Shown: positions 1 through 6,986, counted from the first letter of the stretch. The stretch: DNA of 12,270 bases from an uncultured Prevotella sp. (GCA_900544825.1 UQWP01000083.1:1-12270); one strand, 5' to 3'. The notes: a model not told the origin generated them from the letters alone. Made by a program: numbers and translations.

Positions 1-21
1 CGGAAAATTATAGATAGAAAA

Positions 22-51
22 AGGGTGCGTCATGGACTTATGACACACCCT
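22..51 (-). terminator. Intrinsic terminator of the hybrid two-component gene
   Basis: A 12-bp inverted repeat (22-33 with 40-51, one mismatch) has a 6-nt loop. Read on the minus strand it is followed by a T-rich stretch (TTTTTCTATC). It lies about 40 nt beyond the stop codon at 93-95, so it most likely ends the transcript of the broken regulator gene. Confidence 0.75.
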
Positions 52-92
52 CATTTTATTGTGTAGCTTTGTAGATGACAGTTCTCTGTCTT

Positions 93-3000
93 TTATTCCT
101 TGGTTCGTTCGCGATATTCGCTAGGAACAATACCCAGTTCTTTCTTGAATACCTTGGAGAAGTACTTTGGATCGCTGAATCCTACTTCGAAAGCGATGCT
201 GGTAAGCGGATCGTTGGTCTGCTGCAGCAATTCGCAGGCTCTCATGATTCGAATATGGCGCACGAAGTCGATTGGTGTCATACCTACAGCCTGCTTGATC
301 TTGTTGTAGAGTACACTTCGGCTCATACCGATGGCATCAGCGATGTCGTCTATCTTCAGGTCTGGACTGCCCATATTGTCGGTCACGTATTTCAGGATTC
401 TGCCCATGGTCTTGTCGTTGATCTGACTTTCCATGAATGCATAGCTCTTCAGTTCCGACTTTTTCTCCTCTGCCAGTCTTTCCTTTTCCTGGATATCGAA
501 GTTCAGCTCACTGAGCGTCTTCCTTGGCTCAGTTGCTGGTTGGAAGATTTCAGCCGCTTCAGTATTTCCGGCATTTCCAGTATATCCTGCATTTCCTATA
601 TTTCCGTTCTGCTTCGTCATCTTGGCAAGGTCAGTCTGCGTAGCCTTGCGTTTGTTGATGGCAGCCTCGATACGTCCCATCAGATAAGAGGTAGAGAATG
701 GCTTCGTGAGATAGCCATCCACTCCCTGCTCGAATCCCTTCAGCTGGTCTTCCACACTGGCTTTTGCCGAGAGGATGATGATAGGTATATGTGAGATGGT
801 ACGGTCTTGCTTGATTTCACGTATCATCGTGATACCATCCATCACAGGCATGGTTACATCGGTGAGGATGAAGTCTGGCATCTCGGTGCGGGTCTTGTAG
901 AGACCCACCTTGCCGTTTTCTGCCAGAATCACATTGTACTTTTCTTCGAGTACGCTGCTGAGATACAGGCGCAAGTCGGTGTTGTCTTCCACGACAAGAA
1001 TGGTGAGATCCTTGCTTGGCTTGTTAGGGGCGGTACCATTCTGTTTTTCCTCCTCTTCGTGCTTTGCCTTTTCTTTCTTCTTTTCCTCTTCCAGCTCCTT
1101 CAGGTACTTGGTTACGGTGGAGTCATCTATTTCGCCTTCAACTTTCTCCATCTCATTGCCTTCCTCATTCACGTTTTCGTTGAGTCCGCCGTTGACCAGG
1201 AAGTTGGCATTGTCATCGAATCTCAGTACCTTGTTGAGCATATTCAGCATTTCTCTTGAGTTCTTCAGGGCAATGACGAGCATTTCCCTACCGTTTCGGG
1301 TGATGCCATGCTCTGTTTCCAGTACGTGTTGCAGCGGTCCGCCTATCAGGGTCAGTGGGGTGCGCAGCTTATGACTGGCATCGCTGAAGAAGTCGTTCTT
1401 CATCAGACTCATTTCGTGCTCCAGCTTCTCACGCTGTTTTCTGTTGTAGGAATAGAATATACTTGCCACTACAGCAGCAAGCAATAGCAGCATGGTGAGT
1501 CTGCCCCAGATGCTCTCCCAGAAGGTAGGGCGCACCTCGATAGGTATTTCTGCAATGTACTTGCTCCATACACCATGGGAGTTGGTGGCTGATACCCTAA
1601 GGATATAGTCTCCCTGTGAGATTCGGTTGAAGCCGACAGTGTTGCTGCTACCATTTTCAATCCATTTTCCTGGAGGAGTATGTCCCTCCAGGCGATAACG
1701 GTATTTCATCTGGTACTTACGTGAATAGTCGAGCGATGCAAAGCTGATGGTCAGGTTTCGCTTGTTGGCTGGAATCACGATCTTCTCGCTATGCAGGATA
1801 GGGATAGACTCGCTTTCGCCGGTAAAGTGCAGCGAAGTGAAGATGACATGAGCCTGGTATTGGCTCTTCTTCAGAGTCGCAGGATTGAAGGTCAGCCAGC
1901 CGAATGGAGTTCCTACGGAGATGTCATTCGTGGCTGGATTGTGGGTAGGGCGAGCCTCTGTAAAGGAGATGTTGTAATCGAAGTCGTTCGGACCGAAGAC
2001 GGTGGTCTTTCCTGTCTTCAGATTACATTTGTCGATACTCGACTCACGGATCACCCACAGATTGCCTTCGTTATCTTCTATCATGCTTTGCACGATACCT
2101 TCATTATTGTTGATGTTCTTGAAATACTTCATTTTCAAGTTGTCCTGCAGCAGTTTCTTGTTAACGATGCTTTCCAAAATTCCACCTAACTGAGAGATGA
2201 AGGTCTTGCCATTGCTATGCTCTATGATAAAGTTGACATCGTTGGCAGTCAATGATGTGGTATCATTGGGAATATAGGTGGTCTTGCAGAATTTGATCTG
2301 TTGCGGATTCTTGAAGTTATCGCCGAAAGTGATGAGACCATCTGTGGTACCTACCAGAATTTCTCCTGTAGGTGTACAGAATATGCGTCGTACATTGGCA
2401 AAACGGTTCTTAGGCCATGACATGCCATTTTTCATATTGTAGAAGAATAAACCTGCATTTCCTTCCTGGATAAGAGCCAGTCCGCCACCATAGGTGGCTA
2501 CCCATATTCTGCCATGGCGGTCGGCTACCACATCGTAGATGTCGTTATTCGGTAACGATGTCTTGTTGGCTGGGTTGTGCTCATAATGGTTTATGCCTTC
2601 ATGCGAACGAACGTAGAGTCCGCCGCCTTTGGTTCCTATCCACATCCTGCCCCGTGTATCACAGAAGATAGAAAATACGGGATATGGACAGAATGATACC
2701 TGTGTAGGTACAATCTGACCGCCTGGAGCCAGATAACCTACAGTCTGGTACTTACTGTCAGTTACTTGTACGATACCATTCGCATAACCGGTCCAATGGT
2801 ATCCTTCAGGAGTGTTGCAAAGTGCACGCACTTCTGCTTCACCCTTCTCCAGTCTGTTTAAGCGATACGTATGGTTCTTGAAGGCTACCTGAGTAAGGTC
2901 GTGGGTGCCTGCTATCCAGAGGATTCCCTGGTCGGAAAGGAAATGCTTGCCGATTACGGGCACACGGAAGTTGCCCGAAGAATTACTCCTCAGGAGATAG

Positions 3001-3119
3001 GGTATCAGTTTGCCTGCCTTGCGGTCGAAGTAGCTGAATGTTCCTCCATTCGGCACAATCCACAGAGTCTTGCTTTCATCTTGGGTGATGAAGAAGCTGT
3101 CGGATGTGGTGCGATCCAT
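93..3119 (-). CDS. HTCS fragment 3: propeller, Y_Y_Y, TM, HisKA remnant, receiver and AraC HTH
   Basis: The longest open piece (1008 residues from the ATG at 3119) keeps all the intracellular domains. Landmarks in this numbering: propeller blades to about 450; Y_Y_Y near 460-530; TM 541-558; H583; a Glu/Lys-rich linker at about 630-700; receiver from 707 with acidic pair E711/D712, phospho-acceptor D754 and the LTKPF lysine; Gly-Asn repeat; AraC/XylS HTH over about the last 100 residues. ATP-binding N, G1, F and G2 boxes are absent. An automatic annotation would probably call this a response regulator or AraC protein. Without upstream translation it lacks a signal peptide, so whether it is expressed or inserted correctly in the membrane is doubtful. 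Confidence 0.7.
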   Translation of the reverse strand: MDRTTSDSFFITQDESKTLWIVPNGGTFSYFDRKAGKLIPYLLRSNSSGNFRVPVIGKHFLSDQGILWIAGTHDLTQVAFKNHTYRLNRLEKGEAEVRALCNTPEGYHWTGYANGIVQVTDSKYQTVGYLAPGGQIVPTQVSFCPYPVFSIFCDTRGRMWIGTKGGGLYVRSHEGINHYEHNPANKTSLPNNDIYDVVADRHGRIWVATYGGGLALIQEGNAGLFFYNMKNGMSWPKNRFANVRRIFCTPTGEILVGTTDGLITFGDNFKNPQQIKFCKTTYIPNDTTSLTANDVNFIIEHSNGKTFISQLGGILESIVNKKLLQDNLKMKYFKNINNNEGIVQSMIEDNEGNLWVIRESSIDKCNLKTGKTTVFGPNDFDYNISFTEARPTHNPATNDISVGTPFGWLTFNPATLKKSQYQAHVIFTSLHFTGESESIPILHSEKIVIPANKRNLTISFASLDYSRKYQMKYRYRLEGHTPPGKWIENGSSNTVGFNRISQGDYILRVSATNSHGVWSKYIAEIPIEVRPTFWESIWGRLTMLLLLAAVVASIFYSYNRKQREKLEHEMSLMKNDFFSDASHKLRTPLTLIGGPLQHVLETEHGITRNGREMLVIALKNSREMLNMLNKVLRFDDNANFLVNGGLNENVNEEGNEMEKVEGEIDDSTVTKYLKELEEEKKKEKAKHEEEEKQNGTAPNKPSKDLTILVVEDNTDLRLYLSSVLEEKYNVILAENGKVGLYKTRTEMPDFILTDVTMPVMDGITMIREIKQDRTISHIPIIILSAKASVEDQLKGFEQGVDGYLTKPFSTSYLMGRIEAAINKRKATQTDLAKMTKQNGNIGNAGYTGNAGNTEAAEIFQPATEPRKTLSELNFDIQEKERLAEEKKSELKSYAFMESQINDKTMGRILKYVTDNMGSPDLKIDDIADAIGMSRSVLYNKIKQAVGMTPIDFVRHIRIMRACELLQQTNDPLTSIAFEVGFSDPKYFSKVFKKELGIVPSEYRERTKE

Positions 3120-3143
3120 TGGATCTTGCTGGTCGGCAAACAG

Positions 3144-3581
3144 CTATTGCTTGGTTGATGTCTTTGGATTTACCAGGGTTACACCCATACCATCGGTAAA
3201 TACCCATACCATACCGAAGTCATCCGTATAGATATTCTTTACCTCTGCCATTGGCTGGCTAGGGCTTTGTACGTTGATGATTTCAGTCTTGAAGGTACGT
3301 GGATTGTAGATGATTATTCCCAGATTGGTAGCTATCAGGAGCTGGTAGCCTGTGTTCTTGAGCTGGTTGATGCGGGTTACTCCGGCTGGGAGTGGTATCA
3401 TATTCAGCTTGTTGTTCTCATCGAATACGGCGAGTCGTCCATCTACTGTTGCCAGGAAGATGTTATCGCCCACTTCTCTTACCCACTTGAAAGGGATGGG
3501 GGTGCTGAATTGATGTTGGTAGATGGTGGTTCCCCTGTCGGTAAGAATCCATTCGCGTTTTTTCTTGTCCGACCAGATATG
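3144..3581 (-). pseudogene. HTCS fragment 2: middle propeller blades between the two TAG codons
   Basis: These are 145 codons in the same frame between the two stops. They hold three or four more propeller blades (EWILTDRGT, NIFLATVDGRL, QLLIATNLGI, MVWVFTDGMGV). The first ATG inside is at 3473, which would start a 109-residue piece with no signal peptide. It ends KTSTKQ-TAG, and the frame continues at once with LFADQQDP, so the TAG most simply replaces a glutamine codon. It is unlikely to be made as a separate protein. Confidence 0.75.
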
Positions 3582-4148
3582 CTATACGTGTCCGCTTCGG
3601 AGTCCGTTTTGTCCTACCTTGATGAGCTCCGGAATGTGACCTTCTCTCTGGAGTCCCTTGATACGTACCATATAATCGCCAGACTTGGAAGTTACCCAAG
3701 TGTTGCCTTGTTTGATAGGAAAAATCTTATCTACTCGCAGGTCGATGTTATATAATTTATTGATGTTGTCACCTACGGGAACGAAAGTACACAATTGGGT
3801 CTCATAGGCATAGAGACGTCTGTCCGCAGTGATGCACCACACGTTGTTTCCGGCTGTGGCATAGATACCCATGAAACGGTTGGTGGAAAGAAAATCGATG
3901 TCGTCTGCATCATCACGGAAGGTATGGAAGGAGTTTCCGTCGTAATAGGAGATTCCGTTCCAGGTGCTGAACCACATCAGGCGGTCGGGTGTCTGGTCAA
4001 TGCCTGAAACTGTGTTGGCGGCTAGTCCGTCGATGATGGAGAATTTGCGGACGTCGCAGTAGGGTATGCCCATAACCTTCAGTGAGGCTATGAGTATGAG
4101 GAGGGTACAATAAATGGCTCTCTTAATCATATTAACCGTTCTTGTCAT
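3582..4148 (-). pseudogene. HTCS fragment 1: signal peptide and first propeller blades, ends at TAG
   Basis: This 188-residue piece runs from a hydrophobic secretion signal (roughly residues 7-27 from this ATG) into the first blades of the N-terminal beta-propeller, with visible blade motifs such as MWFSTWNGI, NVWCITADRRLY and TWVTSKSGD. It stops at TAG 3582-3584, and the next codons in the same frame (HIWSDKKKREWILTDRG) are clearly the following blade. If translated alone it would be a secreted, probably misfolded part of a propeller. An alternative start six codons on (4130) gives a more typical signal peptide, beginning MIKRAIYCTLL. Confidence 0.8.
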
Positions 4149-4193
4149 TCTGTTCGTCAGTCCTTGTTTGGTAAATACGCGTAAATATTGTTG

Positions 4194-4225
4194 CAAAGAT
4201 AGTGTATTTTTTTGAGAATGACAAG
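4194..4225 (-). promoter_or_regulatory. Promoter of the HTCS gene
   Basis: On the minus strand the -7 box TATCTTTG (4201-4194) matches the Bacteroidota consensus TAnnTTTG. A CTTG at 4225-4222 sits at the -33 position with a 20-nt spacer. Transcription would start near 4187, which rules out the ATG at 4196 and supports 4148 or 4130. Confidence 0.7.
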
Positions 4226-4231
4226 GGTTTA

Positions 4232-4268
4232 TAGGGAAAAACTATTATATAATAGGGATTTTCCCCTA
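4232..4268. promoter_or_regulatory. Nested inverted repeat, candidate operator
   Basis: A perfect 14-bp palindrome (CTATTATATAATAG, 4242-4255) is enclosed by a second pair of arms, TAGGGAAAA (4232-4240) and TTTTCCCCTA (4259-4268, one extra C). The dyad lies between the facing -33 boxes of the HTCS and lipoprotein promoters. Neither promoter would transcribe it, which favours a protein-binding site over an RNA hairpin. The ligand is unknown. Confidence 0.55.
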
Positions 4269-4286
4269 GATTATTCCTCTTTTCCC

Positions 4287-4317
4287 TTTGCAAGGTGTAA
4301 AAATTGCCTTATCTTTG
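4287..4317 (+). promoter_or_regulatory. Promoter of the surface lipoprotein gene
   Basis: TTTG at 4287-4290, a 19-nt spacer and TATCTTTG at 4310-4317 form an exact match to the Bacteroidota housekeeping promoter. The start point would be near 4324, leaving a leader of about 70 nt before the ATG at 4396. Confidence 0.8.
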
Positions 4318-4395
4318 CACCATCATTCAAGGAACCAGATCTGTTAAGGGGCTGGCTCTATACGGATATTAACAATAAAATAAAAATCTTACGAT

Positions 4396-5118
4396 ATGAG
4401 AAAAATGAGACTTTTCATGATGCTGATGGCGATAGCTGCGGTATCCTTTACGTTTACCAGTTGCGACGATGATTATTGGGATGATCCTTATGGATGGTAC
4501 GATGATTACAACCATGGTGGCTGGGGATGGAACCAGGATTATTGGTATGAAGGTTCACAGGGGTCACATGATGATGATCTGGTCGATGAGGCGAAGACTC
4601 TGGTTGGTGAGTGGTATGGTCCGGTGAAGTATTCCTATATCCAGGATGATGGTATGTCAAGAGGCTATGACGAGTTTTATGCCAATATAATATTCTATCA
4701 GAGCGGAAACCAGAGCGATGCCCTGAGTGGAAGTGGTGTAGAGATAGATCAGGTTTTTGATAATCAGGGAAATGTTGCCGATCAGCAGACCCTGAAATTC
4801 TCCTGGTATATCGATAACAATGGCGATATCTACCTGAAGTACGCCAGTGGTGCAACCTTTGTATTGGATGCAGGGGCTAGCCAGTATGGTTTCCATCTCG
4901 GCGCTGAGAAGGGCAAGAATTATAATACCTTCTGTGGTTATATGATAGGTACCGGTAAGGTGAAGGGTGATATCATCTACTTCGATTTTTCTGAGGTTTC
5001 TACTACCGGTTATGTCAAGAAGCTTACCCGCTCAGCATCAGCTGTCACTTCATTCGGAAGTGGAGCAACCATGAAGCCAATGGCTGGCACAGTGAAGCAG
5101 TTGAACAAGAGAAGATAG
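4396..5118 (+). CDS. Surface-exposed lipoprotein, lipocalin-like C-terminal region
   Basis: This is a 240-residue lipoprotein of unknown function. A basic, hydrophobic signal peptide ends in a lipobox (FTSC) with the lipidated cysteine at C23. The residues right after it, DDD, resemble the lipoprotein export signal that sends Bacteroidota lipoproteins to the cell surface. Residues 24-60 are unusually rich in Trp, Tyr, Asp and Gly. After that, LVGEWYG and alternating beta-strand-like segments suggest a small beta-barrel of the lipocalin-like type; this is inference from pattern only. Start: the ATG lies 72 nt behind a clear promoter, with a second ATG three codons later. It is transcribed divergently from the broken HTCS gene and shares a dyad with it, so it may have been a target of that regulator. 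It ends with TAG, showing that TAG works as a stop here. Confidence 0.8.
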   Translation: MRKMRLFMMLMAIAAVSFTFTSCDDDYWDDPYGWYDDYNHGGWGWNQDYWYEGSQGSHDDDLVDEAKTLVGEWYGPVKYSYIQDDGMSRGYDEFYANIIFYQSGNQSDALSGSGVEIDQVFDNQGNVADQQTLKFSWYIDNNGDIYLKYASGATFVLDAGASQYGFHLGAEKGKNYNTFCGYMIGTGKVKGDIIYFDFSEVSTTGYVKKLTRSASAVTSFGSGATMKPMAGTVKQLNKRR

Positions 5119-5122
5119 GTTT

Positions 5123-5143
5123 AGGAGTTAAGAGTTAACTCCT
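5123..5143 (+). terminator. Short hairpin after the lipoprotein gene
   Basis: A perfect 9-bp stem (AGGAGTTAA, 5123-5131, with TTAACTCCT, 5135-5143) and a 3-nt GAG loop lie 5 nt after the stop. There is no clear T-tract, so it may be an RNA 3' end stabiliser rather than a terminator. The sequence also contains two tandem GAGTTAA heptamers (5125-5138). Confidence 0.4.
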
Positions 5144-5163
5144 TAACTTGTATTTACACACAA

Positions 5164-5207
5164 AAAGTGCATTCCTACGTATATGCAACTACGTTGGAAT
5201 GCACTTT
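5164..5207. terminator. Bidirectional terminator between the lipoprotein gene and rpmE2
   Basis: An 18-bp stem (5164-5181 with 5190-5207, one mismatch) has an 8-nt loop. On the minus strand it is followed by TTTTTG, a good T-tract for ending rpmE2. On the plus strand the tail is a weaker CTTTCTATCTTT. It lies about 45 nt past the rpmE2 stop and between convergent genes. Confidence 0.75.
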
Positions 5208-5251
5208 CTATCTTTCGATATTATATATCCTTATTAAAAAAGGTATATATA

Positions 5252-5503
5252 TTACTTCTTCAACTTAGCGTAACGGCTCATGAAGCGGTCAACGCGACCA
5301 GCAGTATCAACGAGCTTGCTCTTACCTGTGTAGAATGGGTGAGAGGTGCTAGAGATTTCAATCTTAACAACTGGATAAGTCTCGCCCTCGAACTCTACAG
5401 TGTCGTTAGTCTTGCATGTTGACTGAGAGAGGAACATATCGCCGTTAGACATATCCTTAAATACTACAGGACGATAGTTCTCTGGATGAATACCTTTTTT
5501 CAT
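5252..5503 (-). CDS. rpmE2: 50S ribosomal protein L31, type B
   Basis: This is an 83-residue ribosomal protein of the large subunit, near the central protuberance and the intersubunit bridge. Family signs are the MKKGIHPENYRPVVF start, the SCK-like segment replaced by STCKTND, the TSHPFYTGK motif and the AGRVDRFMSRY tail. The zinc-binding Cys set of type A L31 is absent and the protein has the length typical of type B. It is transcribed alone on the minus strand, with its own promoter about 115 nt upstream and a structured leader that may control it. The ATG start is fixed by the conserved N-terminus. Confidence 0.97.
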   Translation of the reverse strand: MKKGIHPENYRPVVFKDMSNGDMFLSQSTCKTNDTVEFEGETYPVVKIEISSTSHPFYTGKSKLVDTAGRVDRFMSRYAKLKK

Positions 5504-5530
5504 TTTTCTTTTATTTATTATTAATTTGTT

Positions 5531-5596
5531 AAAAAATAGACGTTATGGGGACGCTTTCACGTCATTTCATGTCCCTCTTCAGGGCATGCCCATTAT
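5531..5596 (-). promoter_or_regulatory. Structured 5' leader of rpmE2, possible attenuator
   Basis: Read on the minus strand, the leader can form an outer ATGGG/CCCAT stem (5592-5596 with 5545-5549) enclosing hairpins CCCT-GAAG-AGGG and GACG-TGAAAG-CGTC. An alternative stem GACGT/ACGTC (5563-5559 with 5543-5539) is followed immediately by TATTTTTT. Competing folds with a terminator-like end would suit autoregulation by L31. This is prediction by eye; the stems are short. Confidence 0.35.
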
Positions 5597-5618
5597 AGCC
5601 TTTACCTAATTCAGGGTG

Positions 5619-5650
5619 CAAAGTTACTGCTTTTTCCTGAAATCACCAAA
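5619..5650 (-). promoter_or_regulatory. Promoter of rpmE2
   Basis: On the minus strand TTTG (5650-5647), a 20-nt spacer and TAACTTTG (5626-5619) match the Bacteroidota consensus. Transcription would begin near 5612, giving a leader of about 109 nt. Confidence 0.75.
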
Positions 5651-5817
5651 TATTTCTCCTTGTTTTTTAGAAATATTGGGGATTTAGGTGTCTGTGTATA
5701 TATAAATAAGGTGGAAAATGATCTTTTTGAGTGGTAAAAAGGGCGCCGGATGTGTTAAAAATGAATGAAAACTCAAAATTTTATTCCCATTTATGGTGAT
5801 AATTGTAATTAATGCGG

Positions 5818-5825
5818 TATCTTTG
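5818..5825 (+). promoter_or_regulatory. -7 box of the endonuclease-glycosylase-udk operon
   Basis: TATCTTTG matches TAnnTTTG exactly, but no good TTTG is found 19-21 nt upstream, so the promoter may be weak or activator-dependent. The predicted start near 5832 lies 57 nt before the ATG at 5889 and excludes the in-frame ATG at 5793. Confidence 0.55.
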
Positions 5826-5888
5826 CATATTAGTTTGAGAACATCAGATGATGTATCATATAGTTATAACTTTAAAGCGAGAAAAAGA

Positions 5889-6953
5889 ATGAAAAGACAA
5901 ATGCTATTATTGGCAGCCCTGCTCATGGTTGGCTTGGGTGCTTGGGCGCAGAAGACGCAGCAGAATTTCAACCCTAAAAAGTTCCAGGTCTATGCCGTTG
6001 GCTTCTACAACCAGGAGAACCTCTTTGATACCTGTCATGATGCCGGCAAGAATGATTATGAGTATCTGCCTGCTAAAGGATGGGATAGCGAGAAATATAC
6101 GAGTAAGTTGAAGAATATGTCTCGCGCCTTGGCGGATATGGGTACCGATGTGCTGCCTGATGCTGGTTGCGCCTTCATCGGTCTTGCCGAGGTGGAGAAT
6201 GCCAATGTACTGAGAGACCTTACTGCCCAGTCTCCTTTGAAGGCTCGCAATATGCAGTTCTGCCATATCGAAGGTCCGGATAAGCGAGGCATCGATTGTG
6301 CTCTGCTTTACAATCCGGCTCTTTTTACCGTGAAGAACGTGAAGCTGGTTCCTTATGTGCAGGAGTTGGCAAAGGATTCTGCCTTTTATACCCGTGGTTT
6401 CCTTACAGTGAGAGGTGAGATGGCGGGGGATGATGTGGCTGTCATCGTTTGTCACTGGCCAAGTCGTTTCTCCGATTCCTTCTATCGTGAGAGTGGCGCC
6501 CGTCAGACCAAGGTAGTGAAAGACTCCCTGCTTCGCCTGAATCCTGAGATGAAGGTGTTTATAATGGGTGATATGAACGATGATCCTACCAACAAGAGTA
6601 TGTATGAGGTTCTTCGTGCCCAACCGGAAATATCAGCAGTAGGTGAGGGGGATATGTATAATCCTTGGTATAACATCCTGGCAAAGGAAGAAAAGGGAAC
6701 CCTTTATTACAGAGGAAAATGGAATCTCTTCGATCAGATTGTGCTGACTCCTAATCTTCTGAACAAGGATGGAAAGAAGAAGGGCTATGCCAGCCTGAAG
6801 TTCTGGAAAAAACAGGTGTTTCGCAGAGATTATCTGCTCCAGCTGGATGGCTCTTTCAGGGGGGCTCCGTTGCGTACCAAGGCTGGCGGCAAATGGCTGA
6901 ATGGCTACAGCGACCACCTGCCTGTGGTATTGTATCTGGTAAAAAAGAAGTAG
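5889..6953 (+). CDS. Secreted endonuclease/exonuclease/phosphatase family protein
   Basis: This is a 354-residue metal-dependent phosphoesterase of the EEP (DNase I-like) fold. The family cleaves phosphodiester bonds in DNA or RNA or phosphates on small molecules; the substrate here is not evident. Residues 1-20 form a signal peptide ending AWA-Q, so it should act in the periplasm or outside. All catalytic motifs are present: NQENLFD (41-47), EVEN with the metal-binding Glu (101-104), DKRGID (131-136), CHWPSR with H189, GDMNDDP (227-233) and SDHLPV with D342/H343. The ATG at 5889 is preferred over an in-frame ATG at 5793, because it directly precedes the signal peptide and lies after the -7 box. 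It is first in a run with a DNA glycosylase and uridine kinase, which hints at nucleic-acid scavenging or repair. It ends with TAG. Confidence 0.88.
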   Translation: MKRQMLLLAALLMVGLGAWAQKTQQNFNPKKFQVYAVGFYNQENLFDTCHDAGKNDYEYLPAKGWDSEKYTSKLKNMSRALADMGTDVLPDAGCAFIGLAEVENANVLRDLTAQSPLKARNMQFCHIEGPDKRGIDCALLYNPALFTVKNVKLVPYVQELAKDSAFYTRGFLTVRGEMAGDDVAVIVCHWPSRFSDSFYRESGARQTKVVKDSLLRLNPEMKVFIMGDMNDDPTNKSMYEVLRAQPEISAVGEGDMYNPWYNILAKEEKGTLYYRGKWNLFDQIVLTPNLLNKDGKKKGYASLKFWKKQVFRRDYLLQLDGSFRGAPLRTKAGGKWLNGYSDHLPVVLYLVKKK

Positions 6954-6986
6954 GGATTATTGATTAGTGAAAATTTCAACAGCTTT

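Larger units (their letters stand above)
93..4148 (-). pseudogene. Hybrid two-component system regulator (HTCS) with two in-frame TAG stops and no HATPase domain
   Basis: Intact HTCS proteins of this family bind a glycan signal in the periplasm and activate polysaccharide-utilisation genes through a cytoplasmic AraC domain. This gene is one frame of 1351 codons from the ATG at 4148, containing TAG at codon 189 (3582-3584) and codon 335 (3144-3146); there is no frameshift. Read through, the order is: signal peptide; two beta-propellers (repeated WxGT/WVAT-type blades); Y_Y_Y domain at about 800-875; one TM helix at about 884-901; HisKA with H926 in an SHKLRTPL box; an acidic/lysine-rich linker; receiver with D1097 and a conserved LTKPF lysine; a Gly-Asn-rich linker; AraC HTH at the C-terminus. 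The whole HATPase_c domain is missing: only about 124 residues separate H926 from the receiver, where roughly 290 are usual. Starts at 4148 or 4130 are preferred over 4196, because 4196 lies upstream of the predicted transcription start. Either the gene is dying or it depends on readthrough. Confidence 0.85.
5504..5888. other. Intergenic region between rpmE2 and the endonuclease operon
   Basis: This 385-nt gap has no supported gene. It holds the rpmE2 leader and promoter on the minus strand and a -7 box for the plus-strand operon at 5818. A perfect 9-bp inverted repeat (AATATTTCT 5649-5657, AGAAATATT 5669-5677) overlaps the rpmE2 -33 box and could be an operator. I see nothing recognisable between about 5680 and 5790, which is AT-rich. 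Confidence 0.6.

Noticed and set aside
75..794. A 239-residue plus-strand ORF opposite the AraC and receiver domains
   Set aside because: It is antisense to well-recognised domains and has no promoter or domain of its own.
3463..3699. A 78-residue minus-strand ORF spanning the first TAG, which suggested a frameshift in the HTCS gene
   Set aside because: Its frame shows no propeller motifs. Reading the main frame through TAG continues the propeller without a break, so the lesion is a nonsense codon and not a frameshift.
4212..4472. An 86-residue ORF across the divergent promoter region
   Set aside because: It begins upstream of the lipoprotein promoter, covers the dyad and both promoter boxes, and overlaps the lipoprotein start in another frame.
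5793..5888. An extended N-terminus for the endonuclease from the ATG at 5793
   Set aside because: It would place the start before the -7 box and bury the signal peptide 32 residues inside.
5907..6623. A 238-residue minus-strand ORF inside the endonuclease gene
   Set aside because: It is antisense to all catalytic motifs of the endonuclease and has no family features of its own.
93..6953. Genome-wide recoding of TAG as an amino acid
   Set aside because: TAG ends the lipoprotein gene and the endonuclease gene at natural family ends, so TAG is used as a stop here.
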